From positions 1 through 44,973 of the forward strand of contig JADJVL010000029.1 of NCBI GenBank assembly GCA_016710635.1: a stretch of DNA of 44,973 nucleotides, written 5' to 3'. A program made the position numbers and the translations under genes. The notes under the pieces are model-generated. The model worked only from the letters and a program-made list of their open reading frames with translations, did not search any database and was not told the DNA's origin. Within the stretch, counting starts at the first letter, position 1. Every line of letters starts with the position of its first letter. Positions 16,100 to 23,531 of the stretch are shown in pieces. The stretch is from Holophagaceae bacterium. GTDB lineage: Bacteria > Acidobacteriota > Holophagae > Holophagales > Holophagaceae.

Positions 16100-16744
16100 A
16101 TGCCCAGCCCCAAGTCCCTCTACGGCGTGCATCCCGCCGTGGCCTACCAGCAGAGCATCCTCGAGAACCTGAAGGCGAAGACCGGCCGCAGCCTCGCCGA
16201 ATGGCTGGCCCACGCGGCGAAGGCGGCCCCGAAGGGCGCTGACGCCAAAGCCCTCGTGGCCTGGCTGCGGGCGGAGGGGCTCGGCGGGACCCAGGCGGGC
16301 CTCGTGGCGGAACGCGCCCTGGCCCTGCCGGACCGCCACGCCTTCGCCGAGGACACTCCGGAGGGCTACCTGCGGACGGCGGAAGCCTACGTCGAGGCCC
16401 TGTTCGCCGGGAAGAAGGCGGCGCTGCGGCCCTTGTATGACGCCCTGCTGCGCCGTGGCCTGGCCCTGGGCAAGGACGTGATGGCCTGCCCCTGCAAGAC
16501 CTTCGTCCCCCTCTACCGGCGGCACGTCATCGCCCAGCTCCGGCCCGCCACCCTCACCCGCCTCGACCTGGGCCTCGCCCTCGGGGACCCCGCGGCCATC
16601 GACGATCCCAGCGGCCGCCTCCTGGACACCGGCGGCTTCGCGAAGGGGGACCGCATCACCCACCGCATTGGCATCCAGAGCCTTGAGGACATCGACGCCT
16701 TCGTGGAAGCCTGGATGGCCACCGCCTACCAGAGGAATGCCTGA
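16100..16744 (+). CDS. DUF4287/DUF5655-type protein
   Basis: The 214-residue protein has an N-terminal part (residues 10-75) like DUF4287: NLKAKTGRSLAEWLAHA, then ALVAWLRAEGLGGTQAGLV. A C-terminal DUF5655-like part (about 95-205) contains DVMACPCKTFVPLYRRHVIA and ends in a helical segment that includes IQSLEDIDAFVEAWM. Proteins of this make-up are widespread, and the DUF5655 part is thought to act in transport or binding, without proven activity. ATG 16100 follows ggagccgcc. The next gene starts 3 nt after its stop, suggesting an operon. Confidence 0.78.
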   Translation: MPSPKSLYGVHPAVAYQQSILENLKAKTGRSLAEWLAHAAKAAPKGADAKALVAWLRAEGLGGTQAGLVAERALALPDRHAFAEDTPEGYLRTAEAYVEALFAGKKAALRPLYDALLRRGLALGKDVMACPCKTFVPLYRRHVIAQLRPATLTRLDLGLALGDPAAIDDPSGRLLDTGGFAKGDRITHRIGIQSLEDIDAFVEAWMATAYQRNA

Positions 16745-16747
16745 ACC

Positions 16748-17398
16748 ATGTTCATCGGCCACTACGCCCTCGCCTTCGCCGCCAAGAAGGCCGCCCCCAA
16801 GGCCAACCTGGGGCTGCTCCTCCTCGCCACCTCCTGGCTGGACGTGGTGTGGCCCGTGCTGCTGCTGGCGGGCGTCGAGCGGGTGCGCATCGCCCCGGGA
16901 GCCACCGCCTACACGCCCCTGGTCTTCGAGCACTACCCGTGGACCCACAGCCTGCTCTGCGTGCTCCTCTGGGCGCTCCTGCTGGGGGGCGCGGCCTTCA
17001 CCGCCACCCGGAACGCGCGGACGGCCTTCTGGACCGGCGCTCTGGTCCTGTCCCACTGGGTCCTGGACTGGATCTCCCATGCGCCGGACCTGCCCCTCTT
17101 CCCCGGCGGCGTGGGCCACGGCCTGGGGCTGTGGAACAGCGTGGCCGCCACCGTCGCCGTGGAGTCGGCCCTGTTCCTCGCCGGCCTCGCCCTGTACCTC
17201 CAGGCCACAAGGGCGAAGGGCCTGGCGGGACACCTCTCCCTCTGGAGCCTCGTCAGCACGTTCTCGTTCATGTACGCCGGGAACAGCCTGGGCCTCGCGG
17301 TGCCGCCCAGCGAACGGGTCCTCGCCTGGAGCGCCCTCATCGGCTGGCTGCCGCCCTTCTGGGGTCTCTGGATCGAGCGGACCCGGGAGGCCGCCTGA
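16748..17398 (+). CDS. Multi-pass membrane protein, YdjM-like
   Basis: The 216-residue protein has about six hydrophobic segments (LGLLLLATSWLDVVWPVLLL; LLCVLLWALLLGGAAFTA; ALVLSHWVLDWISHAPDLPL; VAVESALFLAGLALYLQA and others). It has the N-terminal FIGHYALAFAAKK and the HSLL and SHWVLDWISHAP histidine/aspartate motifs. These resemble the membrane-bound metal-dependent hydrolase family (YdjM), though permease-like alternatives exist. It follows the DUF4287 gene by 3 nt and ends directly against the convergent SnoaL gene. Confidence 0.7.
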   Translation: MFIGHYALAFAAKKAAPKANLGLLLLATSWLDVVWPVLLLAGVERVRIAPGATAYTPLVFEHYPWTHSLLCVLLWALLLGGAAFTATRNARTAFWTGALVLSHWVLDWISHAPDLPLFPGGVGHGLGLWNSVAATVAVESALFLAGLALYLQATRAKGLAGHLSLWSLVSTFSFMYAGNSLGLAVPPSERVLAWSALIGWLPPFWGLWIERTREAA

Positions 17399-18199
17399 TC
17401 AGGGCGCGCGCCGGGGCAGGAAGGTGGGCGTCCAGAGGGTGGAAAGGCGTTGGATGCGGCCCTCGTCGCTGAGGCCGAAGATCCAGATCCCTTCGGCGGG
17501 CGGCCCCGCGGCGTCCTCGGCGGCGAAGGCGAGCCGCAGGGCGAGCTCCTTCCGCCGCCCATAGGTGCGCAGCGCGGTGAGCCGCCGCACGCCCATGGAA
17601 CTGCGGGCCGCGTGGAAGACGCCCCGCACCGTCGAGAGGCCGCCGCTGTCGATGCGGCTCATGGAGCCGAAGAAGCGGACCTCCGGATCGAAGAGGGCCA
17701 TGTGGGCCTCCTCGTCGCCGGCGTTGAAGGTCGCGACGTAGGATTCCAGGGCCTGCTGGACCGGGGCGTCCAGGGGCAGGGGCGGAAAGGCCTCCGCCAG
17801 CGGGACGCCGGCGGGCCCGCCACCCCGGGCCCGCTTGAGCTGGAAGGGCTGGGGATCAAAGATCACCGACAGCCGCTCGATTTCACCGCCGGCGTCGAAA
17901 CGGAAGGCGAAGACGCCTTCGAGCAGGTCGTCTCCGACCCGCAGGTCCACGAGCATCGCCAGCTCGGGGCCGGTGCCGAAGATCCGGCCCGGGCGCAGGC
18001 GGAGGCCCGGATAGGCGCCGGAGGCGGCCTCGAAGAGGCTCCGGCAGGCCTCCCGGCCCTTCAGCTCGACCCCCATCATGCTGCCGAAGTAGACGGCGTC
18101 CTCCGCGAAGCAGGCGACGAGGGCCTCCCGGTCCTCGCCCTCGTAGGCCCGGAAGAAGGCATCGAGGCGGGTTTGGAACTGGGGGTCCAGGGGGGACAT
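17399..18199 (-). CDS. Tandem SnoaL-like (NTF2 fold) protein
   Basis: The 266-residue protein consists of two NTF2/SnoaL-like modules. The first spans about 8-125: LDAFFRAYEGEDREALVACF, AEDAVYFGSMMG. The second spans about 145-262: ALESYVATFNAGDEEAHMAL, FDPEVRFFGSMS. The parallel FGSM sequences show an internal duplication. Proteins of this fold are small cyclases, isomerases or binding proteins; catalytic residues cannot be assigned. No signal peptide. Its stop abuts the convergent membrane gene. Confidence 0.78.
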   Translation of the reverse strand: MSPLDPQFQTRLDAFFRAYEGEDREALVACFAEDAVYFGSMMGVELKGREACRSLFEAASGAYPGLRLRPGRIFGTGPELAMLVDLRVGDDLLEGVFAFRFDAGGEIERLSVIFDPQPFQLKRARGGGPAGVPLAEAFPPLPLDAPVQQALESYVATFNAGDEEAHMALFDPEVRFFGSMSRIDSGGLSTVRGVFHAARSSMGVRRLTALRTYGRRKELALRLAFAAEDAAGPPAEGIWIFGLSDEGRIQRLSTLWTPTFLPRRAP

Positions 18200-18270
18200 G
18201 GGCGCCTATGACCGGAAGGGAGGTCCCAGCAGCATAGCGGCGCCGCCGGGCGAGCGCGCCGCCAGCCTGC

Positions 18271-18747
18271 CTAGATCGCCACGGTCACGGCCGTGAACTG
18301 CAGTGCTTTTTCAAGATCCCCAGGCTCCAGCCCCACCAGGAAGCCCCGGCTGCCGCCGTTGATGAAGAGCCGCGGCAGGCCGAGGATGCTCGCCTCCGCG
18401 TAGACCGGCAGCGCCGCGCGCGTGCCGAAGGGTGAGGTCCCGCCCACCTGATAACCCGAATGCCGGTTCGCCACCTCGGGCTTGCAGGGGATCACGGACT
18501 TCGCCCCGATCTGCCGCGCCAGGGCCTTCGTACTCACCTCCCGGTCGCCGTGCATGAGGATGATCAGGGGTGCGCCCCGGTCGTCCTCCATGACGAGGGT
18601 CTTGATGATGGCGTGCTCGTCCACCCCCAGCTCCCGGGCGGAGACGGCGGTGCCGCCGTGTTCCTCGTAACGATAGAGGTGCTCGGTGTAGAGGACGCCG
18701 GCCTGGCGGAGCAGGCGGGTGGCGTTGGTGCTGGGGGCCTTGGACAT
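18271..18747 (-). CDS. ybaK: Cys-tRNA deacylase YbaK/EbsC type
   Basis: The 158-residue trans-editing enzyme hydrolyses mischarged Cys-tRNA(Pro). Seen: HLYRYEEHGGTAVSARELGV, then IIKTLVMEDDRGAPLIILMH with the conserved lysine, GDREVSTKALARQIGAKSV, and the family end GYQVGGTSPFGTR, FINGGSRGFLVGL. ATG at 18747 (MSKAPSTNATRLL) gives the usual family length; upstream in-frame sequence has no family character. Divergent from the dioxygenase gene by about 75 nt. Confidence 0.93.
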   Translation of the reverse strand: MSKAPSTNATRLLRQAGVLYTEHLYRYEEHGGTAVSARELGVDEHAIIKTLVMEDDRGAPLIILMHGDREVSTKALARQIGAKSVIPCKPEVANRHSGYQVGGTSPFGTRAALPVYAEASILGLPRLFINGGSRGFLVGLEPGDLEKALQFTAVTVAI

Positions 18748-18821
18748 GGGTCCATCATCGGCAGGGCGCATGGCGTTGCCAATCGCAAGGCATGCCGTAA
18801 CATCCAATTTCGAGGTCTCCC

Positions 18822-19607
18822 ATGCGCGCCCCGGTGGTCTTCGTGTCCCACGGTTCCCCGATGCTGGCCCTGGCTTCGGAGCATCCCTACGCCTTAGCCC
18901 TGGCGCGCTTCGCCGCCGGGCTGGCCGCGCGTCCCCGCGCCGTGCTGGCGGTCTCGGCCCACTGGCAGACCCGGGACGGCGTGATGGCCACGGTCCAGGA
19001 CCGGCCCGCCACAGTCCACGACTTCGGCGGCTTCCCCCAGGCCCTCTTCGACGTCCAGTATCCGGCGCCCGGCGATCCGGCCCTGGCGGCCAAAGCCTTG
19101 GACCTCGCTGCCGGCGCGGGCTTCGCCACGGAGGAGGAGAGCGTCCGCGGCCTGGACCACGGCGCCTGGAGCGTGCTGCGGCACCTGTTCCCCGGCGCGG
19201 AGATCCCTGTGGTCCAGCTCTCCCTGCCCGTCCTGCCGCCGGCGGACCTTGTCCGGCTGGGCGCCGCCCTGCGTCCCCTGCGGGACGAGGGGGTGCTGCT
19301 CCTCGCCTCCGGCGGCCTCGTGCACAACTTCCGCACCATGGACTGGGAGGCGGAGTTCGCGCCGGCGGATCCCTGGGCCGTGGAGGCCGAGGCCTGGATC
19401 ATGGACCGCGTCCGGAACCGCCGCTTCGACGAGCTCTGCGCCTACCGCGAGACCTGGCCCGAGGGCCGGAAGGTGGCCCCCACCACCGAGCACTTCGATC
19501 CCCTCTTCGTCGCCCTGGGCGCTTCGAGGGAAGGCGAAGCACCCGCGGAGATCTACCGCGGCTTCCAGTTCAGGAACATGAGCCTGGGGAGCTTCGCCTA
19601 CGCGTGA
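18822..19607 (+). CDS. ygiD: DODA-type extradiol dioxygenase (YgiD family)
   Basis: The 261-residue protein belongs to the class III extradiol ring-cleavage dioxygenases of the 4,5-DOPA dioxygenase type. Conserved pieces are FVSHGSPMLAL, VSAHWQTRDGVMA, DHGAWSVLRHLFP, LLASGGLVHNFR and TTEHFDPLFVALGA. The histidines in SHGSP, HW and VHNF match the metal-binding set. E. coli YgiD cleaves DOPA in vitro; the physiological catechol is unknown. The ATG follows gaggt. It is a single gene between ybaK and a membrane protein. Confidence 0.92.
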   Translation: MRAPVVFVSHGSPMLALASEHPYALALARFAAGLAARPRAVLAVSAHWQTRDGVMATVQDRPATVHDFGGFPQALFDVQYPAPGDPALAAKALDLAAGAGFATEEESVRGLDHGAWSVLRHLFPGAEIPVVQLSLPVLPPADLVRLGAALRPLRDEGVLLLASGGLVHNFRTMDWEAEFAPADPWAVEAEAWIMDRVRNRRFDELCAYRETWPEGRKVAPTTEHFDPLFVALGASREGEAPAEIYRGFQFRNMSLGSFAYA

Positions 19608-19644
19608 ATTGACTCTGGTGTTTCAGTCTCTCTAGTCTGACTCG

Positions 19645-20496
19645 ATGCGTTCAGACTCCGAGCCCACCGCGCCCACAGCCACCAGCACACAACCGGTCGC
19701 GGCTCCCTTCGGGGCCGTGGACCTTGTGTTCCTGGCGGGTCTGATGGTCGTCACGACCCTGGAGTCATGGTCTACGGCGAAGTGGAGCGAGTCTGGAGGC
19801 GGGAGCCCTATAAACGGCCTAGTAGTCTCCAAGGTTTTATTCACCACGATTGGAGCTTGGGGATTGGGAAGGTTGGTTTCAGTCCGGACCGGTCTATGGA
19901 CCTGGGCGTTCATTGGCGTACTCCTAAGCTTGGTTCAGGTCGCTGCTGACATGGACAAAGCGGATGGCTGGCATCAGGCCGCGCTGTTGCTTTCTTTCAT
20001 CACCCTGGCTGCATGGATTGGGAGCCGCTGGCTTCCGCGTCCCCAGGGTGAAAGCGGTTCCCAACCGGCTCCGGGCTGCGGCCTCTGCACATGGGCGGCC
20101 CTGTGGCTCTACGGTTTCGTGGTCCAGTTCTCCAGCGCGTTGCTCATCCAATCCGTCCTCTGGCTGAGGCAACACGCCATCTGGAAGACCCGCTACATCG
20201 TCGAATTCATGCATGCCAATGATGCGCTGTCGGGCATGGCGGTCGGTTTCCTGATGATGTGGTTCACGAGAGACCGGCGAACCACGATCATCCTCCCCGT
20301 CCTTGTGGCCTTTTGCGTGTATCAGTCGCACTACTGGCTATTCGGCCATTCCTTGATGTTTCCCCTCCACAGCCCTGGATGGTTTTTCCCGGTCCCTTTG
20401 GGCTTCCTCGCTGGCTGTCTGTTCTGGGTCGCACTTGATGTAAGGAGGCAAAGTACCCCCCCAGCCCCTGTTGCACTCGAGGGCGCCTCCGCGTAG
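19645..20496 (+). CDS. Multi-pass membrane protein of unknown function
   Basis: The 283-residue protein has roughly seven hydrophobic segments (AVDLVFLAGLMVVTTLE; FIGVLLSLVQVAAD; ALLLSFITLAAWIGSRWL; CTWAALWLYGFVVQFSSALL; TIILPVLVAFCVYQSHYWLF; PLGFLAGCLFWVALDV). The N-terminal 20 residues are Ser/Thr/Pro-rich. No family is recognised. G/C content is somewhat lower than its neighbours, suggesting later acquisition. No clear Shine-Dalgarno precedes ATG 19645. It ends 25 nt before the SDR gene. Confidence 0.65.
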   Translation: MRSDSEPTAPTATSTQPVAAPFGAVDLVFLAGLMVVTTLESWSTAKWSESGGGSPINGLVVSKVLFTTIGAWGLGRLVSVRTGLWTWAFIGVLLSLVQVAADMDKADGWHQAALLLSFITLAAWIGSRWLPRPQGESGSQPAPGCGLCTWAALWLYGFVVQFSSALLIQSVLWLRQHAIWKTRYIVEFMHANDALSGMAVGFLMMWFTRDRRTTIILPVLVAFCVYQSHYWLFGHSLMFPLHSPGWFFPVPLGFLAGCLFWVALDVRRQSTPPAPVALEGASA

Positions 20497-20505
20497 CGTG
20501 GCGCC

Positions 20506-20537
20506 ATGTCTGATCCCAAACATGTCTGATCCCAAAG
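20506..20537 (+). repeat. Tandem duplication of the SDR start region
   Basis: The 15 bases atgtctgatcccaaa occur twice in a row (20506-20520 and 20522-20536), offset by 16 nt. The first ATG therefore opens a 7-codon frame (MSDPKHV, stop) that overlaps the true start at 20522. Confidence 0.85.
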
Positions 20538-21190
20538 TCGTCCTCGTCACCGGCACCTCCCGCGGCATCGGGCGGGAGCTCGCGCGGCTGTTGGCGGCGA
20601 AGGGCTGCCGGGTCTTCGCCGGGCAGCGCTCGGGAACGGGCCCGGCGGGCACGGAGACCCTGGTGCTGGACGTCAGTGACGCCGCCAGCGTCGCCGCCGC
20701 CGCGGCCCGGGTGCGCGAAGCCGCCGGCCACCTGGACGTGCTGGTGAACAACGCCGGCATCCTGCTGGACGAGGGCGTACCCATGCTGGAGGTGGACGAG
20801 GCCGACTTCCGCCGCACCCTCGAGGCCAACACCCTGGGCCCCTGGCGTGTGGCCAAGGCCTTCGTCCCCCTGATGGGGCGCGGGGGACGCATCGTGAACG
20901 TGAGCAGCTCCGGCGGCCAGCTGGCCTCCATGGGCGGCTGGGTGGCGCCCTCCTACAACACGTCGAAGACCGCCCTCAACGCCATCACCCTCCAGCTCGC
21001 GGCGGCGCTGAAGGGCAGGGGCATCGCCGTGAACAGCATGTGTCCCGGCTGGGTGGCGACGGACATGGGCGGAGCGTCTGCGCCGAAAACGCCTGCCCAG
21101 GGCTCCGACACGGCCCTGTGGCTGGCCCTGGAGGCGCCGACGAGCCTCACGGGCAAGTTCCTCCAGGACCGGCGGGAGATCCCATGGTGA
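20522..21190 (+). CDS. Short-chain dehydrogenase/reductase
   Basis: The 222-residue classical SDR has a Rossmann nucleotide-binding motif VTGTSRGIGRELARLLAAKG near the N-terminus, LVNNAGILLDEG (N-N-A-G), and the catalytic Ser (VSSSGGQLAS) followed by Y-N-T-S-K (Tyr-x3-Lys). SMCPGWVATDMGG is typical of the C-terminal part. Probably a cytosolic NAD(P)-dependent alcohol/ketone oxidoreductase; substrate unknown. The start is ATG 20522, the second copy of a tandem duplicated start region. The AlkD-like gene follows 4 nt after the stop and is probably co-transcribed. Confidence 0.9.
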   Translation: MSDPKVVLVTGTSRGIGRELARLLAAKGCRVFAGQRSGTGPAGTETLVLDVSDAASVAAAAARVREAAGHLDVLVNNAGILLDEGVPMLEVDEADFRRTLEANTLGPWRVAKAFVPLMGRGGRIVNVSSSGGQLASMGGWVAPSYNTSKTALNAITLQLAAALKGRGIAVNSMCPGWVATDMGGASAPKTPAQGSDTALWLALEAPTSLTGKFLQDRREIPW

Positions 21191-21194
21191 GCCC

Positions 21195-21857
21195 ATGAAC
21201 TTGACCGAAACCATGCAGGCCCTCGAAGCCCTCGGCAGCGAGCAGACGCGAAAGACCTGGCGCCGCCACGGGGCGGCGGAGCCCCTCTTCGGCGTCAAGT
21301 TCGCCGACCTCGGCAAGCTGCAGAAGCGCATCAAAGTCGATCACCCCCTGGCGCAGGCCCTGTGGCGCACCGGAAACCATGACGCGCGGCTGCTGGCCTG
21401 CCTGGTGGCGGATCCCTCGAAGGCGACGGAGGCGGAGCTGAGGGCGTGGGCCGGGGAGGTGAAGGATGCCGGGACCGCGGAGGCCCTGGCGGCCTTCGCC
21501 GCGCGGACGCCCGTGGCGGCGCAGGTCCGGGAAACCTGGCTGGCGGACCCGGCGCGGCAGCGGGTGGGCTGGTCCCTGGTCGCCCACGGAGCCAAGCCGG
21601 ACGGCAGCCTGGACGAGGCCACCGCCCTGGGCCACCTCGCGCGCATCGAAGCGGAAATCCACCAGGCCGAGAACTGGACGCGCCGGACCATGATGTACGC
21701 CCTCCTCGGCATCGGCGGCCGCAGCGCCGCCCTGCGCAAGGCCGCGGAAGCCGCCGTGGGCCGCATCGGCCCCGTGGCCTTCGATCCCGGAAAGACCGCC
21801 TGCGCCTTCCCGGATCCCCTGCCCTACCTCGCGCGGATGTGGGCGCGGAAGCAGTGA
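21195..21857 (+). CDS. DNA alkylation repair (AlkD-like, HEAT-repeat) protein
   Basis: The 220-residue all-helical protein fits the DNA alkylation repair family of HEAT-like glycosylases: FGVKFADLGKLQKRIKVDHP, ALWRTGNHDARLLACLVADP, and IEAEIHQAENWTRRTMMYAL with the Trp-Thr-Arg-Arg segment. Family members excise N3/N7-alkylated purines or act as non-catalytic DNA binders. It lies 4 nt after the SDR. A second, distinct AlkD-like protein is encoded at 31360. Confidence 0.82.
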   Translation: MNLTETMQALEALGSEQTRKTWRRHGAAEPLFGVKFADLGKLQKRIKVDHPLAQALWRTGNHDARLLACLVADPSKATEAELRAWAGEVKDAGTAEALAAFAARTPVAAQVRETWLADPARQRVGWSLVAHGAKPDGSLDEATALGHLARIEAEIHQAENWTRRTMMYALLGIGGRSAALRKAAEAAVGRIGPVAFDPGKTACAFPDPLPYLARMWARKQ

Positions 21858-21864
21858 GCGGGCC

Positions 21865-22659
21865 TCAGGCGGGCCCGAAGGCCCTGAACCGTGCGCCGTC
21901 GGGAATGTCGAGGCCGAAGTCCCGGCGCAGGACGGAGGGGATCTCGGATAGGTCCAGCACCCGGTGGCTGGCCTCGCCGTTCCGGACCTCGGTGTAGTCC
22001 AGCCCCCGCAGGATGCGCCGGCCGTCGGGCAGCAGGAGCTGGGCGGTGAGGGTCTTCACGAAGCGGGAGTCGGGATGGGTGGAGGTGTACCAGTTCGCCA
22101 TTTCGAAATCGATGGGCTGGCGCGGCACGGGCTCGAAGGCGTAGAGGTCCATCCAGCCCGCGGGCTGCTCGGACTGGAGCACTCGGAGCGCGCCCTCGGT
22201 GGCCACGCGGTAGCGCCCCTGGGGCTGCTCCGAGACTGCGCCGTCCATGGCGACCGGCTGGCGCAGCCCTTCGCCGCCGAAGCCCACGTCCACCAGCCAG
22301 GCACGGCCTTCCAGGGCCACCGAAAGCAGCATGTGGGTGCGGGGCAGCAGGGTCGGACTGCCCATGCGCACCCGGGCCTCGAAGGCCTCCACCGCGAAGC
22401 CCAGGCTCCGCAGCACCGCCTGGAAGAGGTGGTTCTGTTCGAAGCAGTAGCCGCCGCGCCGCCGGACCACCAGCTTCTCCTGCAGGCCTTCCAGGTCGAG
22501 GCGCAGGGGCAGCTCGCCGAGCTGGATGGCGAGATTCTCGAAAGGAATGGCGGTCGCGTGGGCGCCGTGCAGGCCGCGCAGGGTCTCGAAGTCCGGCCGC
22601 CGCGGACCCGCGTAGCCCGTGCGCCGGCCATAGGCGTCCAGGTCCAGCCCAGGGCTCAC
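21865..22659 (-). CDS. nat: Arylamine N-acetyltransferase
   Basis: The 264-residue protein shows the full NAT triad: Cys in RRRGGYCFEQNHLFQAVL, His in PRTHMLLSVALEG and Asp in AWLVDVGFGGEGLRQPV. The N-terminus has LHGAHATAIPFENLAIQLG. NATs transfer acetyl from acetyl-CoA to arylamines or hydrazines. The start is GTG at 22659, overlapping the stop of the VOC gene upstream by 4 nt (GTGA), which implies coupled translation. Convergent with the AlkD-like gene, 7 nt apart. Confidence 0.93.
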   Translation of the reverse strand: MSPGLDLDAYGRRTGYAGPRRPDFETLRGLHGAHATAIPFENLAIQLGELPLRLDLEGLQEKLVVRRRGGYCFEQNHLFQAVLRSLGFAVEAFEARVRMGSPTLLPRTHMLLSVALEGRAWLVDVGFGGEGLRQPVAMDGAVSEQPQGRYRVATEGALRVLQSEQPAGWMDLYAFEPVPRQPIDFEMANWYTSTHPDSRFVKTLTAQLLLPDGRRILRGLDYTEVRNGEASHRVLDLSEIPSVLRRDFGLDIPDGARFRAFGPA

Positions 22660-23477
22660 GCGAATTCCCAGAAGGCCGGGCTCTCCCCGTCCACCAGCTG
22701 CAGGTGGAGGCCCTGCACGAGGCTTGCTTCCAGGAAGACTCCGTCCAGCGACTCGTGGGCGGGCATGCCCGCGGATTCCAGGAAGGCCGCCGCGGCTTCC
22801 ACGGAGCGCACCCGCAGCATCAGGCTGGCCACCTCGTCCTTGCCCCAGGGGATGAGACGCAGGGCGCCGCGCTCCGCCACGCCCCAGGCGGTGCCTTCGT
22901 AGACCGGCAGGCCCTGGAGGAGGCTGGCCCAGGCGGGCGTGGCCTCGTTCACGTCCCGCAGGCCCACGTGGACCTCCTGCACGCCTTCGAAGCCCAGGGC
23001 GCCGCCCCCGCTCGCCAGGAAGGCCTCCCTCAGGCCCGCGCGCCAGGCCTCGGCGTCGAAGGCGTACTCGGTGAGGTACACCACGCCTGGAGGATCCAGC
23101 AGCTCCTTGACCTCCAGGCTGGTCCAGTTTTCCGAGGTGTGGCCCGCGCCGGGATGCAGGTCCAGGCCGCCCAGCAGGCCGGCCACTTCGAAGACGGGCA
23201 TGGTGGGCTCGAAGGCGAGGCCGCCGATCCGGGCCCGGCCCGCGTCCACCTCGTCCCAGACCGCCACGTGGCCGAAGCGCAGCTCCTTGAACCGGGCGAA
23301 CTCCAGGTTCACGTTGCCCGCCCACACGCTGCCGCTGACCCGTTCGCCATAGTCCCCGAACTCCCACGCCACCGGCAGCCCGAAGCCTTCGCTGAAGAGC
23401 CGGAACAGGGTCGAAGGGTCCTCCGCCTCGATCAGCAGGTGATCGAGGTGCCGCACGATGGGCAGGGGTTGATCCAT
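22656..23477 (-). CDS. VOC/glyoxalase-fold protein
   Basis: The 273-residue protein begins IVRHLDHLLIEAEDPSTLFR, the beta-alpha-beta start typical of vicinal-oxygen-chelate proteins. A second half starts at GVQEVHVGLRDVNEATPAWA. HLDHLLI could supply one metal ligand, but a complete metal site is not certain. The start is set to ATG 23477 because ggag lies 6 nt before it; a TTG at 23489 would add four residues and destroy that spacing. It is upstream of and coupled to nat. Confidence 0.78.
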   Translation of the reverse strand: MDQPLPIVRHLDHLLIEAEDPSTLFRLFSEGFGLPVAWEFGDYGERVSGSVWAGNVNLEFARFKELRFGHVAVWDEVDAGRARIGGLAFEPTMPVFEVAGLLGGLDLHPGAGHTSENWTSLEVKELLDPPGVVYLTEYAFDAEAWRAGLREAFLASGGGALGFEGVQEVHVGLRDVNEATPAWASLLQGLPVYEGTAWGVAERGALRLIPWGKDEVASLMLRVRSVEAAAAFLESAGMPAHESLDGVFLEASLVQGLHLQLVDGESPAFWEFA

Positions 23478-23531
23478 GGGGCGCTCCAACGCCCCTAGGA
23501 TGCCCAGGGGCGGCCCCAGGATGAAGGAGTT

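Noticed and set aside
15620..17233. 537-codon minus frame across three genes
   Set aside because: Only its last 135 codons (from ATG 16027) have a real product (YidB-like); the rest is antisense to well-supported plus-strand genes.
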